From Schistocerca nitens (taxonomy: Eukaryota; Arthropoda; Insecta; Orthoptera; Acrididae), in contig NC_064621.1 in NCBI RefSeq assembly GCF_023898315.1, positions 533,965,383 to 534,029,382 on the forward strand: a stretch of DNA of 64,000 nucleotides. The letters run 5' to 3'. Of this stretch, positions 24,441 through 36,082 are shown piece by piece. The translations under genes were made by a program, and so were the position numbers. The first letter of the stretch is position 1, and each line of letters opens with the position of its first letter. The notes below the pieces were generated by a model. The model made no database searches. It saw only the letters and a program-made list of their open reading frames with translations, and was not told the DNA's origin.

Positions 24441-25382
24441 AGTCATCAGAGACAAGGGTATCATCAGGAGTGCCCCAGGGAAGTGTGATAAGACTGCTGT
24501 TGTTCTGCATATACATAAATGATTTGGCAGATATGGTGGGCAGCAGTCTGCAGTTGTTTGCTGATGATGCCATAGTATAGTAAGGTGTCAGAGTTGAATG
24601 ACTCTAGGAAGATACAAGATGACACAGTAAAAATTTCCAGTTGGTGTGATAAATGGCAGCTAGCTCTAAAAAGTGGAAAAATGTGAGTTAATGCAGATGA
24701 GTAGGAAGATCAAGCCTGTGACGTTTGAATACAATATTACTAGTGTCCTGCTTGACACAATCAAATCGTTTAAATATCTGGGTCTAATGCTGCAAAGCAA
24801 TATGATGTGGAATAAGCATGTGAGAACTGTGTTAGGGAATGTGAATGGTTGACTTCTGTTTATTGGGAGAATTTTAGCAAAGAGTGCTTCACCTGTAAAG
24901 GAGGCCACATGTAGGACACTGGTGCGACCTGTTCTTGAGTACTGTTCAATTATTTGGGATCTGTGCCAGGTTGAATTGAAGAAAGATATCAAAGCAATTC
25001 AAAGATGGGCTGCTAGATTTATTACTGGTAGGTTCGGACAACATGTTAAGTGTTACAGAGATGCACCGGTAACTCAAATGGGAACTGCTGGAGGGAAGGT
25101 GACGTCCTTTTTGAGAAACTCTTTTGAGAAAATTTAGAGAACAAGCATTTGAAGCTGGCTGCTGAATGATTCTACTGCCACCAACATACATTGTGTGTAA
25201 GAACCACAAAGACAAGATACAAGAAATCAGAGCTCATACAGAGGGATATAGACAATCGCTTTTCCCTTGCTCTATTTGCAAGTGGAACAGGAAAGGAAAT
25301 GACAAGTAGTGGTACAGGGTAGCCTCCCCCATGCACCATATGGTGGCTTGCGGAGTATCTGTGTAGATGTAGATGTAGAAGG
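24441..25382 (+). mobile_element. LINE RT core to 3' end (plus strand)
   Basis: Plus-strand frames give SGVPQGSVIRLLLFCIYIND (24,464-24,525), LFADDAIV (24,555-24,580; motif C is FADD), then the thumb (FKYLGLMLQSN near 24,770), LVRPVLEYCSIIWD and AIQRWAARFITG (24,922-25,030). It ends in the TAGATG-rich tail at 25,360-25,382. Stops and frameshifts break the ORF. With the inverted 24,016-24,440 part it makes one element with a 5' inversion. Confidence 0.82.
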
Positions 25383-25903
25383 CATCACGCATTGCTCTCT
25401 CTTGACAGCCAAAAGTGTTTCATTCAGCATCTCTCTATCTATAATGCTATGCTTCGTTTTACACCTATTATGCAGTTATATTTGGTCTCTACCTGATGTC
25501 AGTATACAGGAACACATTGCTCAAATTCCACTGAACTGCTGTGAGCAACAGTTGAGTACATTGTTTTACAGATGCAGTATGTTGTCAACATCTCTGGTGC
25601 TCATATTGAACAAACTGTGTAAGCAGCAGTTAATGACAAAATCGTCATTATGCCTTTTTCACTTTTCTGTCCTTGTCCCATTCCTAATCCATTATATATG
25701 GAAACATTGCAGTACGTAGGTCTTTCTTGCACTCACAGTGCCAGATTTGCACCGGGTGGCTAGAATTGCAACTAATTTTATTTCCAGCATAAATCAGTTC
25801 TACATTAACATGTTAGCATATCTGCCAAGTTTCATTACCATATAATGATTACAGCCCACAATGGACTTTTATGAGTATCTGCACTTTCATTATAAAACCT
25901 GGC

Positions 25904-26469
25904 ATTTCGTTCAGTTATGAAGATCAAGCACCATATTTGATACTTCTGATTCAAAATTGATGAAATGGTTCATACAACAGGACCATGAATGATTTATTCT
26001 TCCACCTTGTCTAGCTGAACTAGTGCTCCATCTGTCTCCAGAACTGATGAGTATAATTCACCATCTCTTTTGCACACAATTTGGCCCATTTCACTATGCC
26101 TGATGCAGTTTTCTCAAACTGGTCACACAATGTGCTGCAATGCAGTTTCCCATGCCAGGAAATGTGTGTAGCCTTATTTTATTTGAGAAGTTTTTTGTAT
26201 TTATTACACAGGCAGAAGGAAATAGTGAAGCATTTTTTCCCTGGTGTTAAAATTTTTGAGTGGGATAAACTAAAGTTACAGGGATTATTTTCAAGGAATA
26301 ATGTGGATGGTGCCACAAAATGTGGTGAGTGTGGACAGCAATTGCAAGTTTCTGCTTTACTATCATTTCGAAACAATTTTTATCACTGTCTTGTTTTTCT
26401 TTAGTGTGTATGTAATGCTATTATGATGATCAAGAAAATTCAACAATAAATTTCATGGTTTTCTTATCA
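25904..26469. other. No gene seen
   Basis: A plus-strand frame at 26,081-26,404 (107 codons) contains a CGECGQQ segment but matches nothing I know and lacks a credible context. Confidence 0.4.
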
Positions 26470-26575
26470 GTGTGGTGTTGTAGTTAAGGCACTGAACTTT
26501 ATGTGGGATTAGAAGGGTTCACATGTCCATCTGCCATCAAGATTTAGACTGCTTGTGATTTACATATTTTGAATA
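26470..26575 (+). repeat. Decayed tRNA-derived SINE fragment
   Basis: GTGTTGTAGTTAAGGCACTG resembles a Pol III A box and GGGTTCACATGTCC, 50 nt later, a damaged B box; CAAGATTTAGA follows, as in a tRNA-derived SINE I recall from Schistocerca. The 45.1-45.3 kb copy is of the same kind. Confidence 0.5.
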
Positions 26576-27146
26576 CGGTCTGTGCTGGGATGGTTACTTT
26601 TGAAACATCTGATTTTTTAAAGTCTGGTTTTACTATATGAGGAAGTATTCTGTCTTTAACATTGTTATCATTGGCAGTGTGTTATACAATAAGCTTCATT
26701 TTATTCCATAATTTAGTGTCTTACATATTTTATCATTTGAGTTGACTCCTTATTGTTTGTATTTAAGTGAAGTTTATGCATGATTGTAAGTATAGTTAAT
26801 TATGTAGTACATATCAAATAGATAGCTGCAACCTACTTAGTAAAATGTACTGAGTATAGAATGCAAACATTTCAGACAGGAAGATTGGTGAGACTAAGAT
26901 TCACTCCATTCATAGACCTAGCAATCATTGAGTTGCACACTTTCCAATCTGTTTTTTTAAGTTTTTACCCTCATCTTTTTAGCCAAATGCCTAGCTGGCT
27001 CTTCACGTTCATCTCATAAACATAATGTTGTAAAAAAAAAAAAACAAGAACAGATTTTGAATGATTTGCAGGTATATGTCATTCATAACATTGTTCTTGA
27101 GAAAGTAACAAAACTACAAAGACAGACTGGCTGAGTAGTACTTAGT

Positions 27147-27854
27147 TTCAGGAGGTGAAATCACAGTACTGCTAATAGACACATTTAAAATCGAGAAAAC
27201 TTCTTGTAGGTTTTGGAGCTGTTGGTTCCTTTCTTAGGGAGGAAAGAGAGGTGGATGGAAAAGATTAGAAAGTAGGGGCAGATCATCTGACTCCAAGATG
27301 AGAGTGATCCTTGTTTTTTGAGGACAAGGGGAAGCAAAGATGATGGGGAAGGTGTCAAAGAGAGTGGGAGCTTCAATCCAGAGGTGATGTGAGAATGCAA
27401 TGAGAAGTAAAGATGGATAGAGGAACAGAAAGGAGAAATGAAATGGAATGTTTGGATCCTAACACCTGGTACAATAAGTCCATTCATGGCACCACCTCCT
27501 TGGACTTGACCTCCTTAACATGTCATCATCTCCACTCCTTCTTTATGATTATGCGATTTATTTACTCAGTTATTTCCCTTATTCCACTTTCTATATTTTT
27601 CACTTTCTCCCTTCCTTTTCTTTATCTCCATTTCCACTTTCACCTTATTTTTTTGGGGTCATTTTACTTCTCATATCTCTTCCTCTATCCATCTCTCTCT
27701 CTCTCCCTCCCTCTCTCCCTATCTCCTTATTTCTTGACTGAAACTGGGGCAGCATTACCAACATACTATCTTTGTCCTCCTGTTTCTGACACCTCCATCT
27801 TCATCTAGGAATAAGTTTTACACTGTAGCATTGAAATTTCACCTCCTGAAGGTA
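27147..27854. repeat. Possible foldback element with a pyrimidine-rich right half
   Basis: TTCAGGAGGTGAAAT near 27,149-27,163 is repeated inverted near 27,839-27,853. GATGGATAGAGGAA occurs on the plus strand near 27,411-27,424 and inverted near 27,683-27,696. The span 27,500-27,750 is strongly pyrimidine-rich on the plus strand. It codes for nothing convincing. Bases 26,576-27,146 and 27,855-28,386 show nothing. Confidence 0.45.
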
Positions 27855-29008
27855 ATTTTGCCCAGACATTCTGTGTCTTTATAATTTTATAACATTCCAC
27901 TTATTAGATTAAAGTGATGATCTAATGTTGGAAAGGCAGTCACCACCAGAAATAAGTACCAGACAAACAATAAATATTGACTTGCCATGTATGGACCAGA
28001 CAATATAAGAATAAACCAAATAAATTCACAATTCTTAATATTATTCCTAGACCTGTCTATGGCTCTGGTTTTGAGCCAGTGATGACAGAATCAGATTTTG
28101 AAACCTTTTAGGCTGTGAATCTTATATTTAGAACTTTGGGTTAATAACGGCAGGAGTGCACTAAATGTCTCATAGGTATTTGTATATAAATGTACAATTA
28201 TGCACTTCGGAAACTTGGAACATATGACAGACTTCTAACACGGGATTAATGACTCATTTTTCAATAATATAAACACTGTATTCTTCCACTGTCAGTTAAG
28301 ACTGTCCAGCAGCAACACCATTTTCAGTCAAGCCTGCTATGAATCTCACATTTTTAAATTTTCAATTTTTGAAAATATGATATAACTCGATAGATAAAAA
28401 ATTTACTCACCAAGTGGTGGCAGGAGAACGAAAAGTCATCCAGAAACCCAGATCAGGGGGACTTACCGGACAGAATGAGAAGGGAAGACTGACCATTAGG
28501 GCAGCACAGGATGATATTTGAAAACTGGGGTTATAGGTGGAAGATACAGTAATAATCAAGGTGGAGGTTACTGACAAAACATTGTGCAAGAGATAATCAG
28601 AGTGGAAAGCTAAATGCATAGTATGTGCTAAAGCGGGGAGGTGGAGAAAAATAGACAGGAAAAAAAAAGAACACTAAAACAGACTGAAGAAAGGAATAGT
28701 TGCTGAGAAGTAATGCTAAGACTGAAGAAATTAATGTACAGGGTGATTATAATTAGAGTGAAACTTTCAAAACGCTGTATAAATAGGACCACTGGTCAGA
28801 ACGGCATCAAATTGTAAAGGAATACTATCGGAGAAGAAGGAAAACATGTGGCAGAAGAAAAAAAAATTGTGTGTAAATTGATGAATAGATGGCGCTGTAT
28901 GTGTCAGAATACATAAATGAAAACACCTGTCATGCGCACGACTCATTGGAGCTGGTATAAACACCCCGGGTACGTGGCTTTTCCTCCTTTCGTGTCTGCG
29001 ATGTTGCC

Positions 29009-30615
29009 ATGACTGTCTCAATGAAGGATCGCACTCTGCTTGTAAAGCTGTATTACAAGAATGATAACTGTGCACACATTGCTCTGCAGAAGTTCCGTAC
29101 ACTGAAGGGTTTGAAAAAAGACATTGGACCAACGACTGCAGTGGGTCTGGAGAAAATGGTTCAGAAATTTGGAAAAGACAGGTTCTTATGGTGTGCAACA
29201 TGGTAGAGGGACAAAATGAATTGATTTGACGTCAGTGGAAGCAGTGGCCACAGCAATGCAGAAGGAGACGAGTGGTGGTGTGCAAATGTGTAGTGTACAG
29301 AGAATTGCCAGAACATTGGACGTGAGCACAGTGCATAAAATCCTGTGAAACATCCTCTTTAGCTATCCTTTCAAAATTACCCATGTCCAAGAATTGCTTC
29401 CTGTTGACCTGCCAGCAAGAGAGACCTACGCTTTAGAATCTCTTGCTCACATGGAACTGGACAATGATTGACTGTGGAAGATTGTTGTGACTCGCCGATC
29501 ATTCAAAGTGCCACCGCGCAATTACACGCGTCCTCTACATGCGGCGCTGTCTGCCAGCCATGCAGCAGCTGCGCCACCTAAGCGGCCAGCCGAGCAGCGG
29601 CCGCTGGACTGGGACTCAGTGCTCATTCGAATGCTAACGTGTACACATGTCTTGCTTGTCAACTTACTCTGTCACTTATATGTGTTGTGTCGTTCTGAAA
29701 TATATGTGTTAAACTTGACGTTATAACAAATATTTTGTGGATGGATGAAGCCAACCTCCATCTGACAGGATATGTCAATACACATAATTGTCGAACATGG
29801 GCAACAGAAAATCCACATGGAAATCAACCAGTACCAGAATGAGATTTTCACTCTGCAGCAGAGTGTGCGCTGATATGAAACTTCCTGGCAGATTAAAACT
29901 GTGTGCCAGACGGAAGGTAGGAGACGAGGTACTGGCAGAAGTAAAGCTCTGAGGACGGGGCGTGAGTTGTGCTTGGGTAGCTCAGATGGTAGAGCACTTG
30001 CCCGCGAGAGGCAAAAGTCCTGAGTTCGAGTCTCAGTCCGGCACACAGTTTTAATCCGCCAGGAAGTTTCATTCAGAACCACTTCATCCTGAAAAGGTCA
30101 TTGTGTGATGTGGAAAATGAAATCATTTATCATAGGCCCATATTTTTTCGAAGAGACAGGTACTTCCTGTCCTGTTACCTGTACCACCACTGGTAAGTGC
30201 TATGAGTGTCTTTTGCGCAACTACGTCATTCCAGCTCTCCGGCAATGTGGATGGGATCATTTTTATGCAAGATGGTGCGACTCCACACATTGCAAATCCA
30301 GTTAAGCAGCTACTGAAGCGCCATTTCAGAAATGCTAGAATTATCAGCTGCCATTTCCCTACAGCCTGGCAATCCCGATCACCTGATCTTAATCCGTGTG
30401 ACTTCTGGCTGTGGGGCTATCTGAAGGATGTTGGGTTCAGTATTCCAATTGCAAACTTAGCTGCATTGAAGGCACACATTGCGGAACACATTCTGAACGC
30501 AACCTCGGAAACACTTCGATCAGCTGTGGAACATGCTGTTTCTCGATTTCAACACGTTGTAGAAAATGGTGGACAGCATATTGAACATGTTTTGTGCCAG
30601 TCACATGTAAATTAA
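29009..30615 (+). pseudogene. Mariner-like transposase, broken
   Basis: Residues from the start ([19 protein letters not shown], then [10 protein letters not shown]) resemble the DUF4817-type N-terminus. The first catalytic region, WMDEANLHLTGYVNTHNC, lies near 29,740-29,792. Next come IIGPYFFEETG (30,130-30,160), then the open frame to 30,615 with FMQDGATPHIANPVKQLL, SPDLNPCDFWLWGYLKD and HAVSRFQHVVEN. So the two later catalytic Asp are present (QDG and PCDF), 42 residues apart by my count. A tRNA-module repeat interrupts the gene, a foreign-looking GC-rich stretch lies at 29,510-29,620, and stops and frameshifts occur throughout. Confidence 0.82.
29836..30075 (+). repeat. tRNA-module repeat (short form) inside the mariner-like element
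   Basis: Starts AGAATGAGATTTTCACTCTG, continues with CTTCCTGGCAGATTAAAAC, then the tRNA-like module at 29,970-30,045 (A box TAGCTCAGATGGTAGAGC, B box GAGTTCGAGTCTCAG) and ends CCAGGAAGTTTC. It interrupts the transposase frame between its first and second catalytic regions. Only a 3-4 nt ACC duplication is visible at the joints. Confidence 0.85.
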
Positions 30616-32379
30616 TAATCCGATTTGATTTGGATCGATGCTTTATATGCAGTTTTTGCCCTCAGGACAATTAAAAACCCATGTGATTGATGCTTCTTAT
30701 GCAGTTTCTGGCCTCAGGACAATTAAAAATCAATGTGATGTGATCTTACCATGGTGGATGGTCTTACATAACTAACAGTATAACACCTGTATACCCATGC
30801 ACACTGAGTAGTACAGTTTGTTTAATGTTAAATGTACACGTTAGGCATTCTTGAATGATTCATTTGTCATTTTAGTCAACCACTATTAAATTGCCATATG
30901 TTTTCCCCCTTCAATGATAATGTTCCATTGCAACTTGATGTCATTCTGACCAGTGGTGTTATTTCGACAGCGATCTGAAAGTTTAACTTTAATTATAATC
31001 ACCCTGTAAATTAAGACCAGGTGGGTAGTAAGAACCAAGGTAGGAACTGGCATTACAACATGTCCTTGGTTCTCACCAACCATCTGGCCTTAATTTATGT
31101 CAATTTCTTCAGCTTTAGCATTTATTTTCAGTAACCATTCCTTTCGTCGCCTCCTTATAATTTTCTACACCTTGCATTATCCCCTCCCCCCTCTCACATC
31201 TGCAATGTATAATGCATTTAGCTTTCCATTCTTGTTAACTCTTGCATGATTCTTTGTCTGTAATCTCTTTCAAATCTCATCCAGTGCAGTCTCCAGCAAT
31301 CAGTCTTTCCTTCTCATCCTGTCCAGTAGTTCACCTCTGATCTAGGGCTTTGAGTGACTTTTCAAAAATTTCCCCCCTTTTTGCAAGTCCCAGCAGTTCT
31401 TTTCCTTCATCTGTCTTCCTTCCTCTCCAACCCTTCTGCTAGAAGAAGGAACCACTGGCTCCAAAAGCATGCGAATTTCTTTAACCTACACATGTGTCTT
31501 GTGTGTGTTCTCTTGCCACTGTTTGGTTAGTAGATTTTTTATCTATCAAGTTACATTAAATTTCACTCTTTTTAACTGATGTTTCAGAACTAAATGCGCA
31601 TTTATGTTGTAAGTATAACTATTTACCAATACGCTCTTATAATCTCACTGTATTCTACTGGGCTGCAAAGACTAGCATTTATAATTAGACAGGTGAGAAA
31701 ATCTACTCGCCAGGCAGCAGGAAGAGAAAACACATATAAAAGTTATGGAAGTATGCAAGCTTTCAGAGCCAGTGGCTTCTTCTTCTGGCAGATGAGTTGA
31801 AGGGAAAGGAAGAGGGTTGAAGGAAAAGGACTGCTGAGGTTTAGTTAATGGGGACAGTTACGGAAAAATTGTCCAGAACCCTGGGTAAGGGAGGCCGTGC
31901 TGAATATGATGAGAAGGAAAGACTGATAGTTGGATGAGCTTAAACCAGCGGAGTGCAACATGTGTGGTGGACAGGTGGGGGGGTTACAGGGAAACTAAAA
32001 GGAAGTAAATAAAAGGAATAGTTACAGAAAAGAAATGATGAGACCAAAAAAATTAACGTAAATTTAGGCCAGGTGGATGGCAAGGACAGAACACAGGTGT
32101 ACACTGGTTTCCACCTGCAGAGTTCTGAGAAGCTGGTGCCAAGAGGGAGAACCCCAGATGGCATGTGTGGTCAAACAAGCACTGAGTCATGCCTGTCATG
32201 TGGTAGAGCATGCTCTAGGACAGGATATTGTGTGTTGCCAGTATACACCATCTGCCTATGTCCATTCATCCAAAGTGATAACTTGGTTGTAGTCATACCA
32301 ATGTAGTAGGCTAAACAGCGTTTACATAACTGCTGGTAAGTGACGTATGTTACTTCACAGATGGTTCTCCCATTGATAA

Positions 32380-33805
32380 TACACTCCTGGAAATTGAAAT
32401 AAGAACACCGTGAATTCATTGTCCCAGGAAGGGGAAACTTTATTGACACATTCCTGGGGTCAGATACATCACATGATCACACTGACAGAACCACAGGCAC
32501 ATAGACACAGGCAACAGAGCATGCACAATGTCGGCACTAGTACAGTGTATATCCACCTTTCGCAGCAATGCAGGCTGCTATTCTCCCATGGAGACGATCG
32601 TAGAGATGCTGGATGTAGTCCTGTGGAATGGCTTGCCATGCCATTTCCACCTGGCGCCTCAGTTGGACCAGCGTTCGTGCTGGACGTGCAGACCGCGTGA
32701 GACGACGCTTCATCCAGTCCCAAACATGCTCAATGGGGGACAGATCCGGAGATCTTGCTGGCCAGGGTAGTTGACTTACACCTTCTAGAGCACGTTGGGT
32801 GGCACGGGATACATGCGGACGTGCATTGTCCTGTTGGAACAGCAAGTTCCCTTGCCGGTCTAGGAATGGTAGAACGATGGGTTCGATGACGGTTTGGATG
32901 TACCGTGCACTATTCAGTGTCCCCTCGACGATCACCAGTGGTGTACGGCCAGTGTAGGAGATCGCTCCCCACACCATGATGCCGAGTGTTGGCCCTTGTG
33001 CCTCGGTCGTATGCAGTCCTGATTGTGGCGCTCACCTGCACGGCGCCAAACACGCATACGACCATCATTGGCACCAAGGCAGAAGCGACTCTCATTGCTG
33101 AAGACGACACGTCTCCATTCATCCCTCCATTCACGCCTGTCGCGACACCACTTGAGGCGGGCTGCACGATGTTGGGGCGTGAGCGGAAGACGGCCTAACG
33201 GTGTGCGGGACCGAAGCCCAGCTTCATGGAGACGGTTGCGAATGGTCCTTGCCGATACCCCAGGAGCAACAGTGTCCCTAATTTGCTGGGAAGTGGCGGT
33301 GCGGTCCCCTACGGCACTGCGTAGGATCCTATGGTCTTGGCGTGCATCCGTGCATTGCTGCGGTCCGGTCCCAGGTCGACGGGCACGTGCACCTTCCGCC
33401 GACCACTGGCGACAACATCGATGTACTGTGGAGACCTCACGCCCCACGTGTTGAGCAATTTGGTGGTACGTCCACCCGGCCTCCTGCATGCCCACTATAC
33501 GCCCTCGCTCAAAGTCCGTCAACTGCACATACGGTTCACGTCCACGCTGTCGCAGCATGCTACCAGTGTTAAAGACTGCGATGGAGCTCCGTATGCCACG
33601 GCAAACTGGCTGACACTGACGGCGGCGGTGCACAAATGCTGCGCAGCTAGCGCCATTCGACGGCCAACACCGCGGGTCCTGGTGTGTCCGCTGTGCCGTG
33701 CGTGTGATCATTGCTTGTACAGCCCTCTCGCAGTGTCCGGAGCAAGTATGGTGGGTCTGACACACCGGTGTCAATGTGTTCTTTTTTCCATTTCCAGGAG
33801 TGTAT
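32380..33805 (-). mobile_element. Tc1-like element, nearly full length
   Basis: The outer ends are inverted copies, TACACTCCTGGAAATTGAAA at the left and its inverse (TTTCCATTTCCAGGAGTGTA) at the right, with TA at each flank. At about 1,425 bp it has the size of a complete Tc1. It interrupts the Penelope-like repeat. Sequence quality is much better than in the other Tc1 copies, so it is a relatively young insertion. Base composition is more GC-rich than its surroundings. Confidence 0.92.
32537..33558 (-). pseudogene. Tc1 transposase with one frameshift and a lost catalytic Asp
   Basis: It reads from ATG at 33,558 (MLRQRGREPYVQLTDFERG) to the stop at 32,537, about 340 codons, the usual Tc1 length. 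In order: a paired-like helix-turn-helix (GRIVGMQEAGWTYHQIAQHV), a second one (SARTIRNRLHEAGL), then the catalytic domain (FSNESRFCLG; MVWGAISYTG; FQQDNARPHVSR; SPDLSPIEHVWD). A single base is missing near 32,990, which shifts the frame just before MVWGAISY. The first catalytic Asp of FSDES is Asn here. The second Asp (QDN) and final Glu (PIE) remain, 32 residues apart by my count. So it cannot be active. Chosen start: first Met before the N-terminal domain. Confidence 0.9.
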
Positions 33806-34123
33806 ATGTTTTGCCAGTTAAATGCCTGGTATATGTGGTGGCAGGAGAGTGCGTAGGGCAAGTCTTAGTGTGGTACAGCAGTCACAGGAGTAAGAGCAAT
33901 AGGATAGGGATATGGGTACAGAAGGAGCATCAGGTCTGACCAGGAAATTGTGGACATTGGGTGGGGGGGGGGGGAGGGGGGGCAATGATAAGCTATTCTT
34001 GATTTGGTGGGCAAAATGTAAGACAGAATGGATCTCATTTCATAGCCTTGTTTAAGTAGCTGATTAATAAATTCAAGACAAGAATTTACAAGACATGTGT
34101 TATTATTCACATTCAATATGTTC

Positions 34124-34858
34124 ACATCTACATCCATATTCCACAAATCACTGTGAAGTGCATGACAGAGGGTACTTCCCATTGAATCAGTTATTACGGC
34201 TTATTCCTGTACCATTCACACGTGGAGCATGGGAAGAATGAGTGTTTAAACAGCTTTGGGTGCGCTGTAATTAGTCTAACTGTGTAATTGCTAACCGTGC
34301 AGATGTGATATCAGGAGGAGGGGGGAGGGGGGTTGTAGCATATTCCTGAATCCATCATTTAATTACAACTCCTGAAGCTTTCTAAAAGTAGACTTTCTCA
34401 GGATAGTTTGTGTCTATCTTCAAGCGTCTGCCAATTCAGTTTCTTCAGCACCTCCGTGACACTGTCCCATGGCACAAACAAATTGTGAGCATTCGTGCTG
34501 CCCTTCTCTGTATACGTTCAATATCCCCTGTTAGTCCTGTTAGGTACGTGTCCCACACACTTGAGTAGTGTTCTAGGATGTGCCCATGAGTTTTTTTGTC
34601 ACCAATCCCCTTTGTAGGCTGATTGCATTTCCCAAGTATTCAACAAATGAACTGAAATTTGACACCTGCTGTACCTATGCTTGAGACCACATGATCAATC
34701 AATTTCATATTCCTACAAATTGTTACATGCAGATATTTTTATGAATAGACCAATTTTGTTTGTGACCCTTTGATGTTATAAGTATAGGATACTACGCTTA
34801 TTTGTTTTGTGAAATTCACAGTTTTCCATTCCTGAACATTTAAAACAAGTTGCCAGTT
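34124..34858 (-). mobile_element. LINE 3' part, minus strand (same family as 23.3-24.0 kb)
   Basis: Begins at ACATCTACATC, the LINE tail, and follows the same order of blocks as 23,293-24,015: CTGTGAAGTGCATG, CAATATCCCCTGTTAG, AAATTGTTACA, and the TTGCCAG near 34,850. No intact frame. 5' truncated. Confidence 0.75.
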
Positions 34859-36082
34859 ATATGGTTTTTCAATTTCTCACAGTTTAATACCTGGGCTAGT
34901 GACGAGTTAAACTGAATGTGTAGTTTCGAGAGCATATCCAGGACCAGAGTTGAGGATGTGTGGGGGGTGGGGTGAAGCAATTCATGTCTGTTTTCCTGTG
35001 AATGGCAAAACAGCTGTGAGATCTCACAACAAATAGCTCTCACTACACATCTTATTTGTTGGCAATGGCAGCCAGTTATCATATGCAACAGCTCACTGTA
35101 AATATCAAATGTGCCACTTTGGTTCAAATGAAAACCATAAATTGCACTAAAATTACACAATTTCTCTTTGCTTACGAGCTGGAAATTGCACTGAAATTAT
35201 GCCATTTATCTTCAAATGTGTGCTGATAGGCTAATAAAATGAACGAAAACATGTTTTAAAGTTTTGTCTCTGTGATAACTAGAAACCAGAATTGAGTCCT
35301 GAAATGATGGTCAACTGCATTAGGATCAATTCAGAGGAATGATGCAGCTGTCCATTTTCCATTGCATGAGATCTTATGTGATGTCATCTCTTCTGGCACT
35401 AAGAGTGCTATGTTGCTCACAGCAGCAGGTCAGTATTTTTCCCTGAAATTGTCTATAGCATATTGTACAATCGTAGAGTGTGACGGATTTTTAAAGGGTG
35501 CCACTGTTAGTGAGTGGACTAAAGCACAGGCTGGCAGCTCTCTGACTTGGGTTGAATTCATGCTGCTGTTACCAACATTCTTTATTTTTCCATTGTATCT
35601 TATTCCTCACAATGTTGAACTATTAATAATAAAATTAAAATATCAATTGATATATGCAAAAATAATATATTCACTTTAGTTATGAATGCTGCCCTAGTAA
35701 GTTGGAATGCTGTAGGCCACCACATTGTAGCACATAGATATAATTTTGCATGAGCTACCATTACTTGTCAGTATCCATTACATATTCTGGCCTTCTTCAA
35801 ACTGTTACCAAATTCGTACGTCTAGTTGGCAGGGTTCAGGATATGAGTTATGAGTTATGAGTTGGGTTTGCGAAGTTCCCCCCCCCCTCCCCCCCCTCCC
35901 CCCCCCCCCCATTGAGGCAGAAGCTGGGGGTCGTGGTTGGGAGCTGCCCTTCCGTACCCTTGTTGGGTACTCACTTGGGCCTTTTAAGGCCAACGCAAAT
36001 TCTTGATAAAGAGGATCATACACAAAGAAAGAGCTTTCCATTTCCGTGTGGTCTAGTGCACTTCGTCCTCACATTCTAAATG
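34859..36082. other. No gene identified; low-complexity tracts
   Basis: A minus-strand open frame at 34,840-35,160 (106 codons) ends near the LINE and may be a repeat of its own, but I cannot name it. ATGAGTT is repeated in tandem near 35,840-35,862. A C-rich run lies at 35,877-35,910. Confidence 0.4.
35877..35910. repeat. Poly-C tract
   Basis: About 34 bp, C with scattered T. A second C/T run is at 36,463-36,488. Confidence 0.9.

Larger units (their letters stand above)
22122..25903 (+). mobile_element. Mariner-like element with about 170-bp inverted ends, split by LINEs
   Basis: The left end (22,122-22,290) and right end (25,735-25,903) are inverted copies. Shared blocks include GGCTGTAAT, GAAACTTGG(T/C)AGAT and GC-AATTTTGGCCA-type sequence. 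The transposase is on the plus strand in pieces: RSES-ELSIPWLTVLKVLRSIL (near 22,672-22,735), the second catalytic region (LLAQCMIPALEK, near 23,062-23,100), then SESTCLLALGISK. After the LINE insertion, the C-terminal piece HIAQIPLNCCEQQLSTL is at 25,513-25,565. Frames are broken many times. The TE that interrupts it is 23,293-25,382. Confidence 0.8.
28739..31006 (+). mobile_element. Mariner-like (ITm) element flanked by TA
   Basis: The inverted ends start CAGGGTGATTATAATTA and match for about 100 bp or more (28,739-28,860 against 30,900-31,006). TA lies on both sides (28,737-28,738 and 31,007-31,008), the target duplication of this superfamily. Removing the element and one TA rejoins the foldback arm as ATTAATGTAAATTAAG, the same order seen in the related copy at 32,050. 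The element holds a tRNA-module repeat at 29,836-30,075 and a broken transposase. Confidence 0.88.
28387..31551. mobile_element. Long palindromic foldback element, split by a mariner-like element
   Basis: The left end GATAGATAAAAAATTTACT (28,389-) reappears inverted at the right end (31,527-31,551) as AGTAGATTTTTTATCTATC. Further shared blocks (GAAAGCTAAATGCAT, AGGAATAGTT/TAACCATTCCTTT, GAAATTAATGTA/TAATTTATGTCAATTTC) show arms of roughly 350-500 bp meeting near 31,050. The same sequence occurs once more, uninverted, from 31,685. The mariner-like element 28,739-31,006 splits the left arm close to the centre. Confidence 0.8.
31685..33968 (-). mobile_element. Penelope-like repeat with a GIY-YIG remnant, split by a Tc1
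   Basis: The first 350 bp (31,685-32,060) repeat the arm of the foldback at 28.4-31.6 kb. The minus strand at 32,171-32,370 then gives LCKRCLAYYIGMTTTKLSLW and MNGHRQMV, followed by PVLEHALPHDRH. This has the shape of the GIY-YIG endonuclease of Penelope-like elements (C-x2-C, YYIG-x-T, R/N-GH). A Tc1 sits at 32,380-33,805; the repeat resumes with ATGTTTTGCCAGTTAAATG. A G-run near 33,961-33,979 is beyond its end. The Penelope assignment is tentative, from the GIY-YIG motif and memory. Confidence 0.6.

Noticed and set aside
26081-26404. 107-codon frame with CGECGQQ as a zinc finger gene
   Set aside because: Only one Cys pair, no second pair at proper spacing, and no further exon or homology that I can see.
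27413-27808. 131-codon plus-strand frame rich in Ser, Leu and Phe
   Set aside because: Translation of a pyrimidine-rich low-complexity stretch.
33023-33939. Plus-strand open frames of 143 and 202 codons
   Set aside because: Antisense to the Tc1 transposase.
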